Of a stretch of 64,000 nucleotides of DNA, positions 1-8,723 are shown in pieces; position 1 is the stretch's first letter, and every line of letters starts with the position of its first letter. The notes beneath the pieces are model-generated. The model made no database searches. It had not been told where the DNA came from and was given only the letters and a program-made list of their open reading frames with translations. The position numbers and the translations under genes were made by a program. This DNA is from Bacteroidaceae bacterium (lineage in GTDB: Bacteria; Bacteroidota; Bacteroidia; Bacteroidales; Bacteroidaceae): positions 85,067 to 149,066 of the forward strand of contig CABIVS010000013.1 in NCBI GenBank assembly GCA_902362375.1, in the 5' to 3' direction.

Positions 1-106
1 CACAAATATATGCATTACTTTAGTACCTTGCATTGCAAAGTACTATAAATTAATAATAATTAAAACATTAGAGAGTGTACTCCTTATTATAAAAAGAAAT
101 AATGGC

Positions 107-114
107 TATATTTG
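107..114 (+). promoter_or_regulatory. Promoter -7 element of the GNAT gene
   Basis: TATATTTG fits the Bacteroides -7 consensus TAnnTTTG and lies 30 nt before the ATG of the acetyltransferase. No clear TTTG element is visible about 19 nt upstream, so the call rests on the -7 box alone. Confidence 0.45.
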
Positions 115-144
115 TGCCTATTAAACCAAGAATAGATAATAGAT

Positions 145-642
145 ATGTTTACAATTCGAAAAGCAACAGTAGCCGATTGCGAGCTTATTCATAAGATGGC
201 AAAGGAGGTATTCCCCGCCACCTACAAGGAAATTTTATCTCCCGAACAACTGGATTATATGATGGACTGGATGTATGCTCCTTCCAATGTGCGCAAACAA
301 ATGGAGGAAGAGGGACATGTGTACTCCATTGCTTATAAGGAGAATGAACCATGCGGATATGTTTCCATTCAACCACAGGAAAAAGATGTATTCCATCTTC
401 AGAAGATATATGTTCTCCCCCGTTTTCAAGGCACGCATTGCGGCAGTTTTTTATTTAGGGAAGCCATCAAGTGTATCAAAGAGATACACCCGGAACCTTG
501 TTTGATGGAGCTCAACGTAAATCGTAATAATAAGGCTTTGCAGTTTTACGAACACATGGGAATGAGAAAGTTACGGGAGGGTGATTTCCCGATTGGTAAC
601 GGATATTACATGAATGATTATATTATGGGATTGGATATTTAA
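145..642 (+). CDS. GNAT family N-acetyltransferase
   Basis: A 165-residue protein with the Gcn5-related acetyltransferase fold along its whole length. The acetyl-CoA pyrophosphate-binding loop is visible as RFQGTHCG (residues 93-100), preceded by the typical hydrophobic strand KIYVLP. The C-terminal part ALQFYEHMGMRK is the usual GNAT motif B helix and strand. The family moves an acetyl group from acetyl-CoA to an amine, but nothing here identifies the acceptor (metabolite, protein N-terminus or drug). It stands alone, with its own -7 box upstream and a strong bidirectional hairpin downstream that separates it from the convergent transporter gene. Confidence 0.88.
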   Translation: MFTIRKATVADCELIHKMAKEVFPATYKEILSPEQLDYMMDWMYAPSNVRKQMEEEGHVYSIAYKENEPCGYVSIQPQEKDVFHLQKIYVLPRFQGTHCGSFLFREAIKCIKEIHPEPCLMELNVNRNNKALQFYEHMGMRKLREGDFPIGNGYYMNDYIMGLDI

Positions 643-692
643 AAATTAGGGTAATAAACGGGTTTTATACAAACCGTTTATTACCCTAATTT
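643..692. terminator. Bidirectional hairpin terminator
   Basis: Inverted repeat with a 19-bp perfect stem (AAATTAGGGTAATAAACGG paired with its complement), extended by three pairs past a single bulged G, closing on a short loop. It fills the gap between two convergent genes and so probably ends transcription from both sides. Confidence 0.8.
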
Positions 693-725
693 ATTATTAG
701 ATCTCAGGCAAATACCTGCCTTATT

Positions 726-2390
726 TTAAGCTACTTTTTCAAGCTTCTTCATGATAGAGAATATGAATAGAGCTGATAACAGACAACAAGCAATCAATAC
801 GCTCCATACCATCCACAGTTGCATATCACCCCACAAATAACCAATAATAGCAACCAGGTAATTTCCAATAGCTGTAGCTACAAACCAGCCTCCCATCATC
901 ATACCTTTATACTTGGGTGGCGCTACTTTTGATACAAAAGAAATCCCCATTGGTGAAAGCAACAACTCTGCAAAAGTCAATACCAGATAAGTAGAAATCA
1001 ACCAGTTGGGAGAAACAAGAACATCCGGATTAATACCAGCCGTTTCTACTGCTTTCGGAGTAGGAAGGCCCATGGAACCAATGGCTAAAATCAAGAAGCC
1101 ACACGCTGCAATCACCATACCAATACCGATTTTGCGCGGTGCAGAAGGTTCTTTTTTCTTTTTAGCCAAATAACCAAAGACAGCCAAAGACACCGGAGTC
1201 AGAGCCACTACAAAAAATGGATTAAACTGCTGGAATATTTGAGGAAGAATTTCTACGGTTGAATCCATAGAGCAATAGCTCCACACTAATATAGCAAGAG
1301 AAGCCAATACGACAACACCGGCAATGGCTTTTCCACGACCAGTTTTTGACTGGAATAGAGAGAATGCGCCATAAACAGCAATGATAACAAGAACCAGATT
1401 CCAAACATCGAATCCAATACGATCAATTCCTGTCACAGATTGAGTAGTGTAGTCACGTGCAAAGAATGTCATAGTCAAACCATTCTGGTGGAACGCCATC
1501 CAGAAAAAGATAACCACAGCAAACACAAGCAACAAAGCAACAATACGTTCTTTTGTTTGTGCCGGAGTCAATTCCGGCTCATTATAGTTATTTACAGCCT
1601 TAGCTTGTTTTGAGTTATAGTCTGCATGCTTAAACATGGAACGGCAACAAATATAAATTGCCATTGAAATAATCAAAGAAATACAAGCTACGGCAAAGCC
1701 ATAGTTATATGCCTCTGACAGTTTCTCGATATAAGTACTACAGAATGCAGCTGTATCACCGGCAAAGCCTTGCGCTGCCTGTAATCCACTAAGGGTAACA
1801 TTACCTTCCGGAGTAATAGTCCCACCAAGAAATTGATGCGCCAATGAAGGTATTTGAGCATTATAGGTAAATCCTGCGCCACTTAAGATATAATTAGTCA
1901 CTTTGGTAGCAGCTGTCGGAGCAAATAAAGCACCCACATTGATTGCCATATAAAACAAACTGAAAGCAGTATCACGCTTTGAGCTATATTCCGGAGAATC
2001 ATAAAGATTACCTACCATTACTTGCAGGTTTCCTTTAAATAAGCCGGTCCCGCAAGCGATCAGAAACAGTGAACCAAACATCATCATCTTGCCTGTAAGA
2101 TTCGCTGCTGTAGGAATAGCCAAAAGCAAATAACCAATAAACATAACAACGATACCCGTTGTTACCATCTTACCATAACCACATTTATCAGCCAAAATAC
2201 CACCTATAAGAGGCATAAAATAAACTGCTGCCAGAAATGAGCCAAAAATAGTAGAAGTTTCTGCTGCCGTGTAACCAAACTTCGCTTGTAAGAAAAGTGT
2301 AAAAATAGCAAGCATCGTGTAGTAGCCAAAACGCTCGCCCGTGTTAGCCAAGGCTAAAGCGTATAGCCCTTTCGGTTGTCCTTCAAACAT
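726..2390 (-). CDS. POT/PTR2 family proton-dependent oligopeptide transporter
   Basis: A 554-residue inner-membrane protein with about 14 hydrophobic segments. Near the N-terminus it carries NTGERFGYYTM, the ExxERFxYY-type signature that couples proton and peptide movement in the POT branch of the major facilitator superfamily. FYMAINVGALFAP (about residues 146-158) is a second POT signature. The likely role is uptake of di- and tripeptides driven by the proton gradient. The length is in the upper range of bacterial POT proteins. The gene is monocistronic, with a well-formed promoter upstream and a shared hairpin terminator downstream. Substrate specificity cannot be read from the sequence. 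Confidence 0.92.
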   Translation of the reverse strand: MFEGQPKGLYALALANTGERFGYYTMLAIFTLFLQAKFGYTAAETSTIFGSFLAAVYFMPLIGGILADKCGYGKMVTTGIVVMFIGYLLLAIPTAANLTGKMMMFGSLFLIACGTGLFKGNLQVMVGNLYDSPEYSSKRDTAFSLFYMAINVGALFAPTAATKVTNYILSGAGFTYNAQIPSLAHQFLGGTITPEGNVTLSGLQAAQGFAGDTAAFCSTYIEKLSEAYNYGFAVACISLIISMAIYICCRSMFKHADYNSKQAKAVNNYNEPELTPAQTKERIVALLLVFAVVIFFWMAFHQNGLTMTFFARDYTTQSVTGIDRIGFDVWNLVLVIIAVYGAFSLFQSKTGRGKAIAGVVVLASLAILVWSYCSMDSTVEILPQIFQQFNPFFVVALTPVSLAVFGYLAKKKKEPSAPRKIGIGMVIAACGFLILAIGSMGLPTPKAVETAGINPDVLVSPNWLISTYLVLTFAELLLSPMGISFVSKVAPPKYKGMMMGGWFVATAIGNYLVAIIGYLWGDMQLWMVWSVLIACCLLSALFIFSIMKKLEKVA

Positions 2391-2430
2391 ATAAACAAGA
2401 ATATTAGATTAATAAAATTGATATTTTCTG

Positions 2431-2460
2431 CAAATATATACTTTTTTTAATTCATTCAAA
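2431..2460 (-). promoter_or_regulatory. Bacteroides-type promoter of the POT transporter
   Basis: On the minus strand TTTG (2460-2457) is followed after 18 nt by TATATTTG (2438-2431), matching the -33/-7 pair used by the Bacteroides primary sigma factor. The predicted start lies near 2424, giving a leader of about 34 nt. Confidence 0.7.
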
Positions 2461-2497
2461 GAATATGTAGTCATATTTACTCTACAAATAATAAGAC

Positions 2498-2977
2498 TTA
2501 CTCCTCAAATAAACGACAAATTTCCGCTCTGGATTCACGAATCAAATCTTCCGGTGCTATTTTTATCTGAAGTCCCCGTACACCGGCACTTACATAAATA
2601 TACGGAAATTGTTGACTGGTTTCATGAATATAAGTAGGAAAATGCTTTTTCATACCGATCGGCGAACAACCTCCGCGGATATATCCGGTAAGTGGCAGAA
2701 GCTCTTTTACGGGAATCAGCTCACACTTCTTGTTACCCGAAGCTTTAGCCGCCAGTTTCAAGTCAACTTCATGTTCTCCCGGAATGACACAGACAAAATA
2801 TCCGCTTTTATCGCCATGCAGAACAAGCGTTTTAAATACCTGCTCGATGTTCTCTCCTAAACTTGCTGCCACATGAACAGCACTCAAGTCGTTTTCATCT
2901 ACTTCGTAGGGAATTAACTCATAGGCTATCTTAGCCTTATCTAACAGCCGTGCGGCATTTGTTTTATTGATTTTCAT
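2498..2977 (-). CDS. ybaK: YbaK/EbsC-type aminoacyl-tRNA deacylase (Cys-tRNA(Pro) deacylase)
   Basis: A 159-residue protein from the INXS superfamily of trans-editing domains. It starts MKINKTNAARLLDKAKIAYE and carries KTLVLHGDKSGYFVCVIPGEHEVDLKLAAKA and RGGCSPIGMKKHFPTYI, which are hallmarks of YbaK. Members hydrolyse mischarged tRNA, classically Cys-tRNA(Pro), in the cytoplasm. A longer frame begins at 3043, but the 22 extra residues have no counterpart in the family and would run into the hairpin downstream of uvrA, so I chose the inner ATG. It follows uvrA on the same strand with a hairpin between them and so may be transcribed separately. Confidence 0.88.
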   Translation of the reverse strand: MKINKTNAARLLDKAKIAYELIPYEVDENDLSAVHVAASLGENIEQVFKTLVLHGDKSGYFVCVIPGEHEVDLKLAAKASGNKKCELIPVKELLPLTGYIRGGCSPIGMKKHFPTYIHETSQQFPYIYVSAGVRGLQIKIAPEDLIRESRAEICRLFEE

Positions 2978-3030
2978 TTTCGTTGTATTTATAAGTTCTG
3001 TATCTGATAAATAAAGAATATGATATGATA

Positions 3031-3069
3031 AGTGCCAACTCATCGAAGATTGTCCGATAAGTTGGCACT
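3031..3069 (-). terminator. Hairpin downstream of uvrA
   Basis: AGTGCCAACT (3031-3040) and AGTTGGCACT (3060-3069) form a perfect 10-bp stem with a 19-nt loop, 12 bp after the uvrA stop codon. No good T-run follows, so it may attenuate rather than fully end transcription into ybaK. Confidence 0.55.
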
Positions 3070-3081
3070 CTATGATTTAAA

Positions 3082-5907
3082 TTAGAGCCCCAGCTCTTCG
3101 CGAAGAAACTTAGGTGTATATCCTTTAGGGCTCTTCGCAACTTCTTCCGGTGTTCCGTGACTAAGGAGTTCTCCCCCGCCCTTACCACCTTCAGGGCCCA
3201 TATCGATAATATAATCCGCCATTTTAATCACATCCAGATTGTGCTCGATGACGATAACAGTATTACCTTTATCTACAAGCTTATTCAATACTCCCATCAA
3301 TACACGGATATCTTCAAAATGAAGTCCGGTAGTCGGTTCGTCAAGGATATAAAGAGTTTTGCCCGTATCTCTTTTTGATAGCTCCGTTGCCAGTTTCACA
3401 CGCTGGCTTTCTCCACCGGAAAGAGTGGTAGAAGATTGTCCCAGTTTTATATATCCGAGTCCGACATCCTGCAAGACTTTAATCTTATTCAAGATTTGCG
3501 GCACATTTTCAAAGAATTCCACAGCACGGTTGATCGTCATGTCAAGTACATCGGCAATTGATTTTCCCTTGAAACGTACTTCCAGTGTTTCCCGGTTATA
3601 ACGTTTACCGTGACAAACCTCACAAGGCACATATACATCAGGAAGGAAATTCATTTCAATCGTCTTATAACCATTTCCCGTACATGCTTCACAACGCCCA
3701 CCTGCAACATTAAAGGAGAAACGTCCCGGTTTATAACCGCGAATTTTAGCTTCCGGCAGACCTACAAACAGGTTACGGATATCAGAAAACACACCGGTAT
3801 AAGTCGCAGGATTGGAGCGTGGCGTACGTCCCAAAGGTGATTGATCCACATCTACTACCTTATCTATATTTTCCAGCCCTTCAATCGAATCGTATTCCAA
3901 AGGATCTTGTAAGGAACGATAGAACTTCTGTGAAAGAATCGGCTGCAAAGTTTCATTAATCAAGGTGGATTTTCCACTTCCTGATACACCAGTTACGCAA
4001 ATCAGTTTACCTAACGGAAATTCAACATCTACATTCTTCAGGTTATTCCCCTTCGCTCCTTTCAGCCAGATAGATTTCCCGTTTCCTTTTCTACGCTTGG
4101 CAGGGATTTCTATCTTCATCTTCCCATTCAGATATTGCGAAGTCATCGTATCTGTATTCAGCATTTCCTGCGGGGTTCCGGCGAAAACGACTTCGCCTCC
4201 GAGACGTCCGGCTTTCGGACCCATATCGATGACATAATCGGCAGCCAGCATCATATCCTTATCATGTTCCACTACAATCACGGAGTTCCCCATGTCGCGG
4301 AGTTCTTTCAACGAGTTGATAAGACGCAGATTATCACGTTGATGCAGACCGATACTCGGCTCGTCGAGAATATAAAGTACATTCACTAATTGCGAACCAA
4401 TCTGTGTAGCCAAACGGATACGCTGACTCTCACCACCGGAAAGACTAACAGAGCTACGATTCAATGCCAGATAATCTAACCCCACGTCCAGCAAGAACTT
4501 CAAACGGGTGCGAATCTCTTTCAGAATCTCCACCGATATTTTCTTCTGCTTATCGGACAGGAACTCATCCACCTTCATCAACCAGTCGTACAATTCATTG
4601 ATGTCCATATTCGCCAACTCATTGATATTCTTATCATGGATACGGAAATGCAAAGCTTCCTTATTCAAACGAGCCCCTTTACATTCGGGACAAACCGTTG
4701 TTTTGGCAAATTGTTCCGCCCATTTCTGTGCTGTTGCAGAAGCATCCTTTTCCTGTAACATCTGAATATACTTCACCACTCCTTCGTAAGTAACAAAGTA
4801 ATCGGAGGAAGTACCGATCAACGAACTCTTGATTTTAATCCGTTCATCAGAACCGTACAAGACTTCATCAATCGCATCGTCCGGCAACTCCTTTATCGGA
4901 GTTTTCAGTGTTGCGTCGTACTTTTCGAGCAAAGCACCGATTTGCCAGAAAATCATCGCATTCTTATATTTTCCCAAAGGTGCTATCGCTCCTTCATAAA
5001 TGGAAAGTTCACGATCGGGAATCACTTTGTCCACATCAATCTGATTGACTACTCCCAATCCCTTACACTTCGGACATGCTCCTTGCGGTGAATTGAATGA
5101 GAAGTTATGCGGAGCCGGTTCACGATAAGACAATCCGGTGACGGGACACATGAGCCGTTTACTATAATGACGGATGCTTTCAGACTGGGCATCCAGAATC
5201 ATCATCAACCCGTCTCCCTGACGCATAGCGGTTGCCACACTCTGTTTCAAGCGCCGGTCATCTTTCTCCGCTACCACTAATTTATCAATAACCACTTCTA
5301 CATCGTGATTCTTATAACGGTCGAGTTTCATGCCATGCGTTATTTCACGCACTTCACCATCCACCCGTACATACAGGTATCCTTTTTTACGTATTTGTTC
5401 GAAAAGTTCCCTGTAATGTCCCTTACGTGAACGAACTAGCGGAGCCAGCAGATATATTTTCTTTCCTTTATAATCTTTCAGAATCAAGTCCAGAATCTGC
5501 TCTTCGGTATATTTCACCATCTCTTCACCCGACAGATACGAATAAGCCACTCCCGCACGGGCATACAGCAAACGGAGATAATCATATATCTCCGTAGTCG
5601 TTCCTACGGTAGAACGGGGATTTTTATTCGTTGTTTTCTGTTCAATGGAGATAACCGGACTCAAACCAGTTATCTTATCGACATCCGGACGTTCCAGATT
5701 ACCCAAGAAGTTACGGGCATACGCTGAAAAAGTTTCGATATAACGACGCTGTCCTTCGGCAAAAATCGTATCGAAGGCTAAAGAAGATTTTCCACTACCG
5801 CTCAATCCGGTGATAACAGTCAAACTGTTACGGGGAATTTCGGCATCAATATCCTTCAAATTGTGCACGCGCGCACCGTACACATTAATATATTCTGTTT
5901 CCTGCAT
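3082..5907 (-). CDS. uvrA: UvrABC excinuclease subunit A
   Basis: About 941 residues, full length for UvrA, the damage-sensing ATPase that loads UvrB in nucleotide excision repair. Two ABC ATPase modules are visible. The first has Walker A GLSGSGKSS near the N-terminus and signature LSGGESQRIRLATQIG. The second has Walker A GVSGSGKST and signature LSGGESQRVKLATELS. The C-terminal zinc module is intact (CEAC ... CEVC). The first zinc module reads CPVT ... CPKC, so one of four expected cysteines is threonine. Start MQETEYINVYGARVHNL was chosen because GGAAGGA lies just upstream and the family begins here. An ATG six bases earlier is possible. It diverges from the LysM gene. Confidence 0.95.
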   Translation of the reverse strand: MQETEYINVYGARVHNLKDIDAEIPRNSLTVITGLSGSGKSSLAFDTIFAEGQRRYIETFSAYARNFLGNLERPDVDKITGLSPVISIEQKTTNKNPRSTVGTTTEIYDYLRLLYARAGVAYSYLSGEEMVKYTEEQILDLILKDYKGKKIYLLAPLVRSRKGHYRELFEQIRKKGYLYVRVDGEVREITHGMKLDRYKNHDVEVVIDKLVVAEKDDRRLKQSVATAMRQGDGLMMILDAQSESIRHYSKRLMCPVTGLSYREPAPHNFSFNSPQGACPKCKGLGVVNQIDVDKVIPDRELSIYEGAIAPLGKYKNAMIFWQIGALLEKYDATLKTPIKELPDDAIDEVLYGSDERIKIKSSLIGTSSDYFVTYEGVVKYIQMLQEKDASATAQKWAEQFAKTTVCPECKGARLNKEALHFRIHDKNINELANMDINELYDWLMKVDEFLSDKQKKISVEILKEIRTRLKFLLDVGLDYLALNRSSVSLSGGESQRIRLATQIGSQLVNVLYILDEPSIGLHQRDNLRLINSLKELRDMGNSVIVVEHDKDMMLAADYVIDMGPKAGRLGGEVVFAGTPQEMLNTDTMTSQYLNGKMKIEIPAKRRKGNGKSIWLKGAKGNNLKNVDVEFPLGKLICVTGVSGSGKSTLINETLQPILSQKFYRSLQDPLEYDSIEGLENIDKVVDVDQSPLGRTPRSNPATYTGVFSDIRNLFVGLPEAKIRGYKPGRFSFNVAGGRCEACTGNGYKTIEMNFLPDVYVPCEVCHGKRYNRETLEVRFKGKSIADVLDMTINRAVEFFENVPQILNKIKVLQDVGLGYIKLGQSSTTLSGGESQRVKLATELSKRDTGKTLYILDEPTTGLHFEDIRVLMGVLNKLVDKGNTVIVIEHNLDVIKMADYIIDMGPEGGKGGGELLSHGTPEEVAKSPKGYTPKFLREELGL

Positions 5908-5931
5908 ATTCATATCCTTCCATAAATGTTG

Positions 5932-5939
5932 CAAAATTA
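5932..5939 (-). promoter_or_regulatory. Promoter -7 element of uvrA
   Basis: TAATTTTG on the minus strand fits TAnnTTTG and predicts a start near 5925, giving a leader of only 12-18 nt. No convincing -33 box was seen, and no LexA-type operator is recognisable. Confidence 0.4.
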
Positions 5940-6023
5940 ATGTTTCCGCCCGAAATATGCTCCTAAAAAAGCACAATATTATTTTCTTAACTCAAATCTT
6001 ATGAAGATATAGGGCATTATTTG

Positions 6024-6031
6024 TACCTTTG
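6024..6031 (+). promoter_or_regulatory. Promoter -7 element of the LysM protein gene
   Basis: TACCTTTG matches the Bacteroides -7 consensus and lies 35 nt before the chosen ATG at 6066. This supports the shorter start over an upstream in-frame codon at 6021, which would lie upstream of the predicted transcription start. Confidence 0.5.
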
Positions 6032-6065
6032 TTCCTTGATTTCAAGAACCAATAGTTATAATTTG

Positions 6066-7826
6066 ATGAAACCGATAAACCGTATATTCTTATTTTTGCT
6101 TTTTATAAGCGTTTCATATGCTATCAGTTATGCACAAGAAAACCAACCCTATTTCTTGCATACCATCGAAAAAGGACAAAGTTTATACTCCATCTCCAAG
6201 ATGTATAATGTCACTACATCAGACATCATACGTCTGAATCCGGGCTGTGACGAAAAGATCTATGCCGGACAGACAATCAAAATTCCTACGGGGAAAGAGA
6301 GTCAGAAGGGAGAAACATTCCATACGATTCAAGCCGGAGAAACACTATACAAACTGACAACCATGTATAATGTATCCGCCAAAGATATTTGTGAAGCAAA
6401 CCCCGGTTTGAGTGCCGAAAATTTCCGCATCGGACAGGTTATCCTGATTCCGCAGAAAAAAGAAGAGCAAACTGCCACTCCAACGCCTACTGAACAGACC
6501 ACCATTCAAGGCCCTGTTGTTCCGAGATGCAAGGATATGCATAAGGTAAAGCGCAAAGAGACTATTTTTAGCGTGAGCCGTGAATATGGAATCAGCGAGC
6601 AGGAGTTAATTGCGGCTAACCCGGAACTGAAAAAAGGCATGAAAAAGGGACAATTCCTTTGCATCCCTTACCCGGCAGCAACGACCGTGCAACCTACACA
6701 GAAGGAAGATCCTTACGCTATTCCTCCCAGCAATAGCGAGCTTTTCCGCAAAAGTAAAGAGACTCCCCAAAAGCTGTCTACCATTAAGGCCGCTTTATTG
6801 TTGCCTTTCCAGGAAGACAGACGCATGGTGGAATATTACGAAGGTTTCCTGATGGCAGTAGACAGTCTGAAGCGTACAGGTATTTCTCTTGATCTATATG
6901 TATATGATTGCGGAAAAGACCTTTCTACATTAAATACGATTCTTGCCAAGAACGAGATGAAAAGTATGAATATCATCTTCGGTCCGATGCATCAGAATCA
7001 AATAAAGCCATTGTCCGACTTCGCAGAGAAGAACGACATACGCCTGGTGATTCCTTTCTCTCAAAAAGGAGAAGAGGTATTCAACAATCCGGCAGTTTAT
7101 CAGATCAACACACCTCAATCTTACTTATATTCAGAGGTTTATGAACACTTCACCCGTCAATTTCCCAATGCAAACGTTATCTTCATAGAACCGGTGAGCG
7201 TTGACAAGGAGAAAGCGGAATTTATCAGCGGCTTGAAACAAGAGTTGAAAAGCAAAGGCATCTCTATGAAAACTGTCAGCGAAAGCGCAACGAAAGAAAC
7301 GCTGAAAGCAGCGCTCCGCAGTGATAAAGAAAACATCTTTATTCCGACATCAGGCAACAACGTCTTACTGATTAAGATACTTCCTCAACTGACGCTGTTA
7401 GTCAGAGAGAATCCTGCAGAGAATATTCATCTGTTTGGCTATCCGGAATGGCAGACCTATACCAGAGATCATCTGGAAAATTTCTTTGAGTTGGATGTAT
7501 ATTTCTATTCTTCATTCTATACAAATACGTTGTTCCCAGCAGCTGTGCAGTTTACCAACGCTTACCATAAATGGTATAGCAAAGACTTGGCAAGCAAATA
7601 CCCTAATTACGCAATGCTGGGTTTTGACACCGGTTTCTTCTTCCTGAAAGGATTATCACTTTACGGCTCGGAACTGGAAAACAATCTGCCTAAAATGAAC
7701 CTGACTCCTATCCAGACCGGATTCAAATTCCAACGTGTGAATAACTGGGGAGGATTTATTAATAAAAAGGTGTTCTTCATACGTTTCACTAAGAATTTTG
7801 AATTAGTAAAACTTGACTTCGAATAA
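6066..7826 (+). CDS. LysM repeat protein with periplasmic-binding-protein-like domain
   Basis: A 586-residue exported protein. The signal peptide MKPINRIFLFLLFISVSYA is followed by three LysM modules: LHTIEKGQSLYSISKMYNV..., HTIQAGETLYKLTTMYNV... and HKVKRKETIFSVSREYGI.... A proline- and threonine-rich linker joins modules 2 and 3. The remaining 370 or so residues (IKAALLLPFQEDRRMVEYYEGF onward) resemble type 1 periplasmic binding proteins of the branched-chain amino-acid receptor and LppC group. LysM binds peptidoglycan, so the protein probably sits on the wall in the periplasm and may sense or scaffold rather than feed a transporter; no permease is nearby. It is followed after 7 bp by a barrel protein in the same operon. 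Confidence 0.85.
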   Translation: MKPINRIFLFLLFISVSYAISYAQENQPYFLHTIEKGQSLYSISKMYNVTTSDIIRLNPGCDEKIYAGQTIKIPTGKESQKGETFHTIQAGETLYKLTTMYNVSAKDICEANPGLSAENFRIGQVILIPQKKEEQTATPTPTEQTTIQGPVVPRCKDMHKVKRKETIFSVSREYGISEQELIAANPELKKGMKKGQFLCIPYPAATTVQPTQKEDPYAIPPSNSELFRKSKETPQKLSTIKAALLLPFQEDRRMVEYYEGFLMAVDSLKRTGISLDLYVYDCGKDLSTLNTILAKNEMKSMNIIFGPMHQNQIKPLSDFAEKNDIRLVIPFSQKGEEVFNNPAVYQINTPQSYLYSEVYEHFTRQFPNANVIFIEPVSVDKEKAEFISGLKQELKSKGISMKTVSESATKETLKAALRSDKENIFIPTSGNNVLLIKILPQLTLLVRENPAENIHLFGYPEWQTYTRDHLENFFELDVYFYSSFYTNTLFPAAVQFTNAYHKWYSKDLASKYPNYAMLGFDTGFFFLKGLSLYGSELENNLPKMNLTPIQTGFKFQRVNNWGGFINKKVFFIRFTKNFELVKLDFE

Positions 7827-7833
7827 TACGAAA

Positions 7834-8568
7834 ATGATAAAGATAAAACCATTTTTGATCGCAACACTCCTACTTACAGGATTTACCCTTCCTGCCGCTG
7901 CCCAAATCGGGGAAGCACGAAGCAATTTATCGGTAGGTATCAATGGAGGTGTCAATTTAAACAGTGTTTCTTTTACCCCCACCATCAAACAAAATAGCTT
8001 GATGGGAATTACCGGAGGTTTGACAGCACGTTATATATCCGAGAAGTATTTTGCCATGATTTGTGGTGCACAAGTCGAGTTGAATGTTTCGCAACGAGGT
8101 TGGGACCAATTATTTGAAACAATATCACTGGACGCCAACGGATATGAAGTCACTTCGAAGGACCCTACTAAAACTTACACCCGCAAAATGACTTATATAG
8201 ATATTCCTTTCCTCGCTCACCTCGCTTTCGGACGAGACAGAGGATTGCAATTCTTTGTCCATGCAGGTCCTCAAATCAGCTTTCTAATCAGTGAATCGGA
8301 AACAATAAAAGGTATTGACATGAATAGCTTATCTGATACACAGAAAGCCCTATACGGAGTTAAGATTCAAAATAAATTTGACTATGGTATTGCCGGTGGC
8401 GGTGGTGTAGAACTTAGAACAAAGAAAGCCGGTAGCTTCATCGTTGAAGGCCGCTATTACTTTGCCCTGTCTGATTTTTACAGCACTACTAAGAAAGATT
8501 ATTTCGCCCGTGCAGCACATGGTACAATTACCATAAAGCTCACATATTTATTTGATTTGAAGAAATAA
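7834..8568 (+). CDS. PorT-like outer-membrane beta-barrel protein
   Basis: A 244-residue protein with a clear signal peptide (MIKIKPFLIATLLLTGFTLPAAAQ) and a series of amphipathic strands such as LSVGINGGVNLNSVSF, FVHAGPQISFLIS, YGIAGGGGVELRTK and SFIVEGRYYFALSDFY. This is typical of the PorT/OmpX-like eight-strand barrel family of Bacteroidetes. The last strand ends in a hydrophobic-aromatic pattern (ITIKLTYLFDL) suitable for BAM recognition. The gene starts 7 bp after the LysM protein gene, so the two are co-transcribed and probably act together at the envelope. No specific substrate can be assigned. Confidence 0.8.
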   Translation: MIKIKPFLIATLLLTGFTLPAAAQIGEARSNLSVGINGGVNLNSVSFTPTIKQNSLMGITGGLTARYISEKYFAMICGAQVELNVSQRGWDQLFETISLDANGYEVTSKDPTKTYTRKMTYIDIPFLAHLAFGRDRGLQFFVHAGPQISFLISESETIKGIDMNSLSDTQKALYGVKIQNKFDYGIAGGGGVELRTKKAGSFIVEGRYYFALSDFYSTTKKDYFARAAHGTITIKLTYLFDLKK

Positions 8569-8605
8569 AATCCTCCCCCTCTTCCCCTTCTGGGGGAACA
8601 TCTAC

Positions 8606-8684
8606 AAAGCATCGTTTTATAGCTACTAAAGCATCGCTTTACAGAGCAAAAAGCATCGCTTTAACCCTTGTAAAGCGATGCTTT
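8606..8684. repeat. 22-bp-periodic tetrad of AAAGCATCGCTTT units (array 1)
   Basis: Four 13-bp units start at 8606, 8628, 8650 and 8672, exactly 22 bp apart, with 9-bp spacers. Units 2 and 3 are AAAGCATCGCTTT, unit 1 differs by one base (AAAGCATCGTTTT) and unit 4 is the exact reverse complement (AAAGCGATGCTTT). Units 3 and 4 can form a perfect 13-bp hairpin followed by TTTT, so the array may also end transcription. It lies between two convergent genes. The same 13 + 9 layout recurs at 10591, 61137 and 63950 with unrelated unit sequences. Confidence 0.85.
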
Positions 8685-8723
8685 TCATTTATCTTATAAC
8701 GAATTGTCCGAAAGGGAGAAATG

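Noticed and set aside
8606..8684. Regular short repeats read as a CRISPR array
   Set aside because: Units are 13 bp and spacers 9 bp, far shorter than CRISPR. Some units are inverted, and no cas gene is present in the window.
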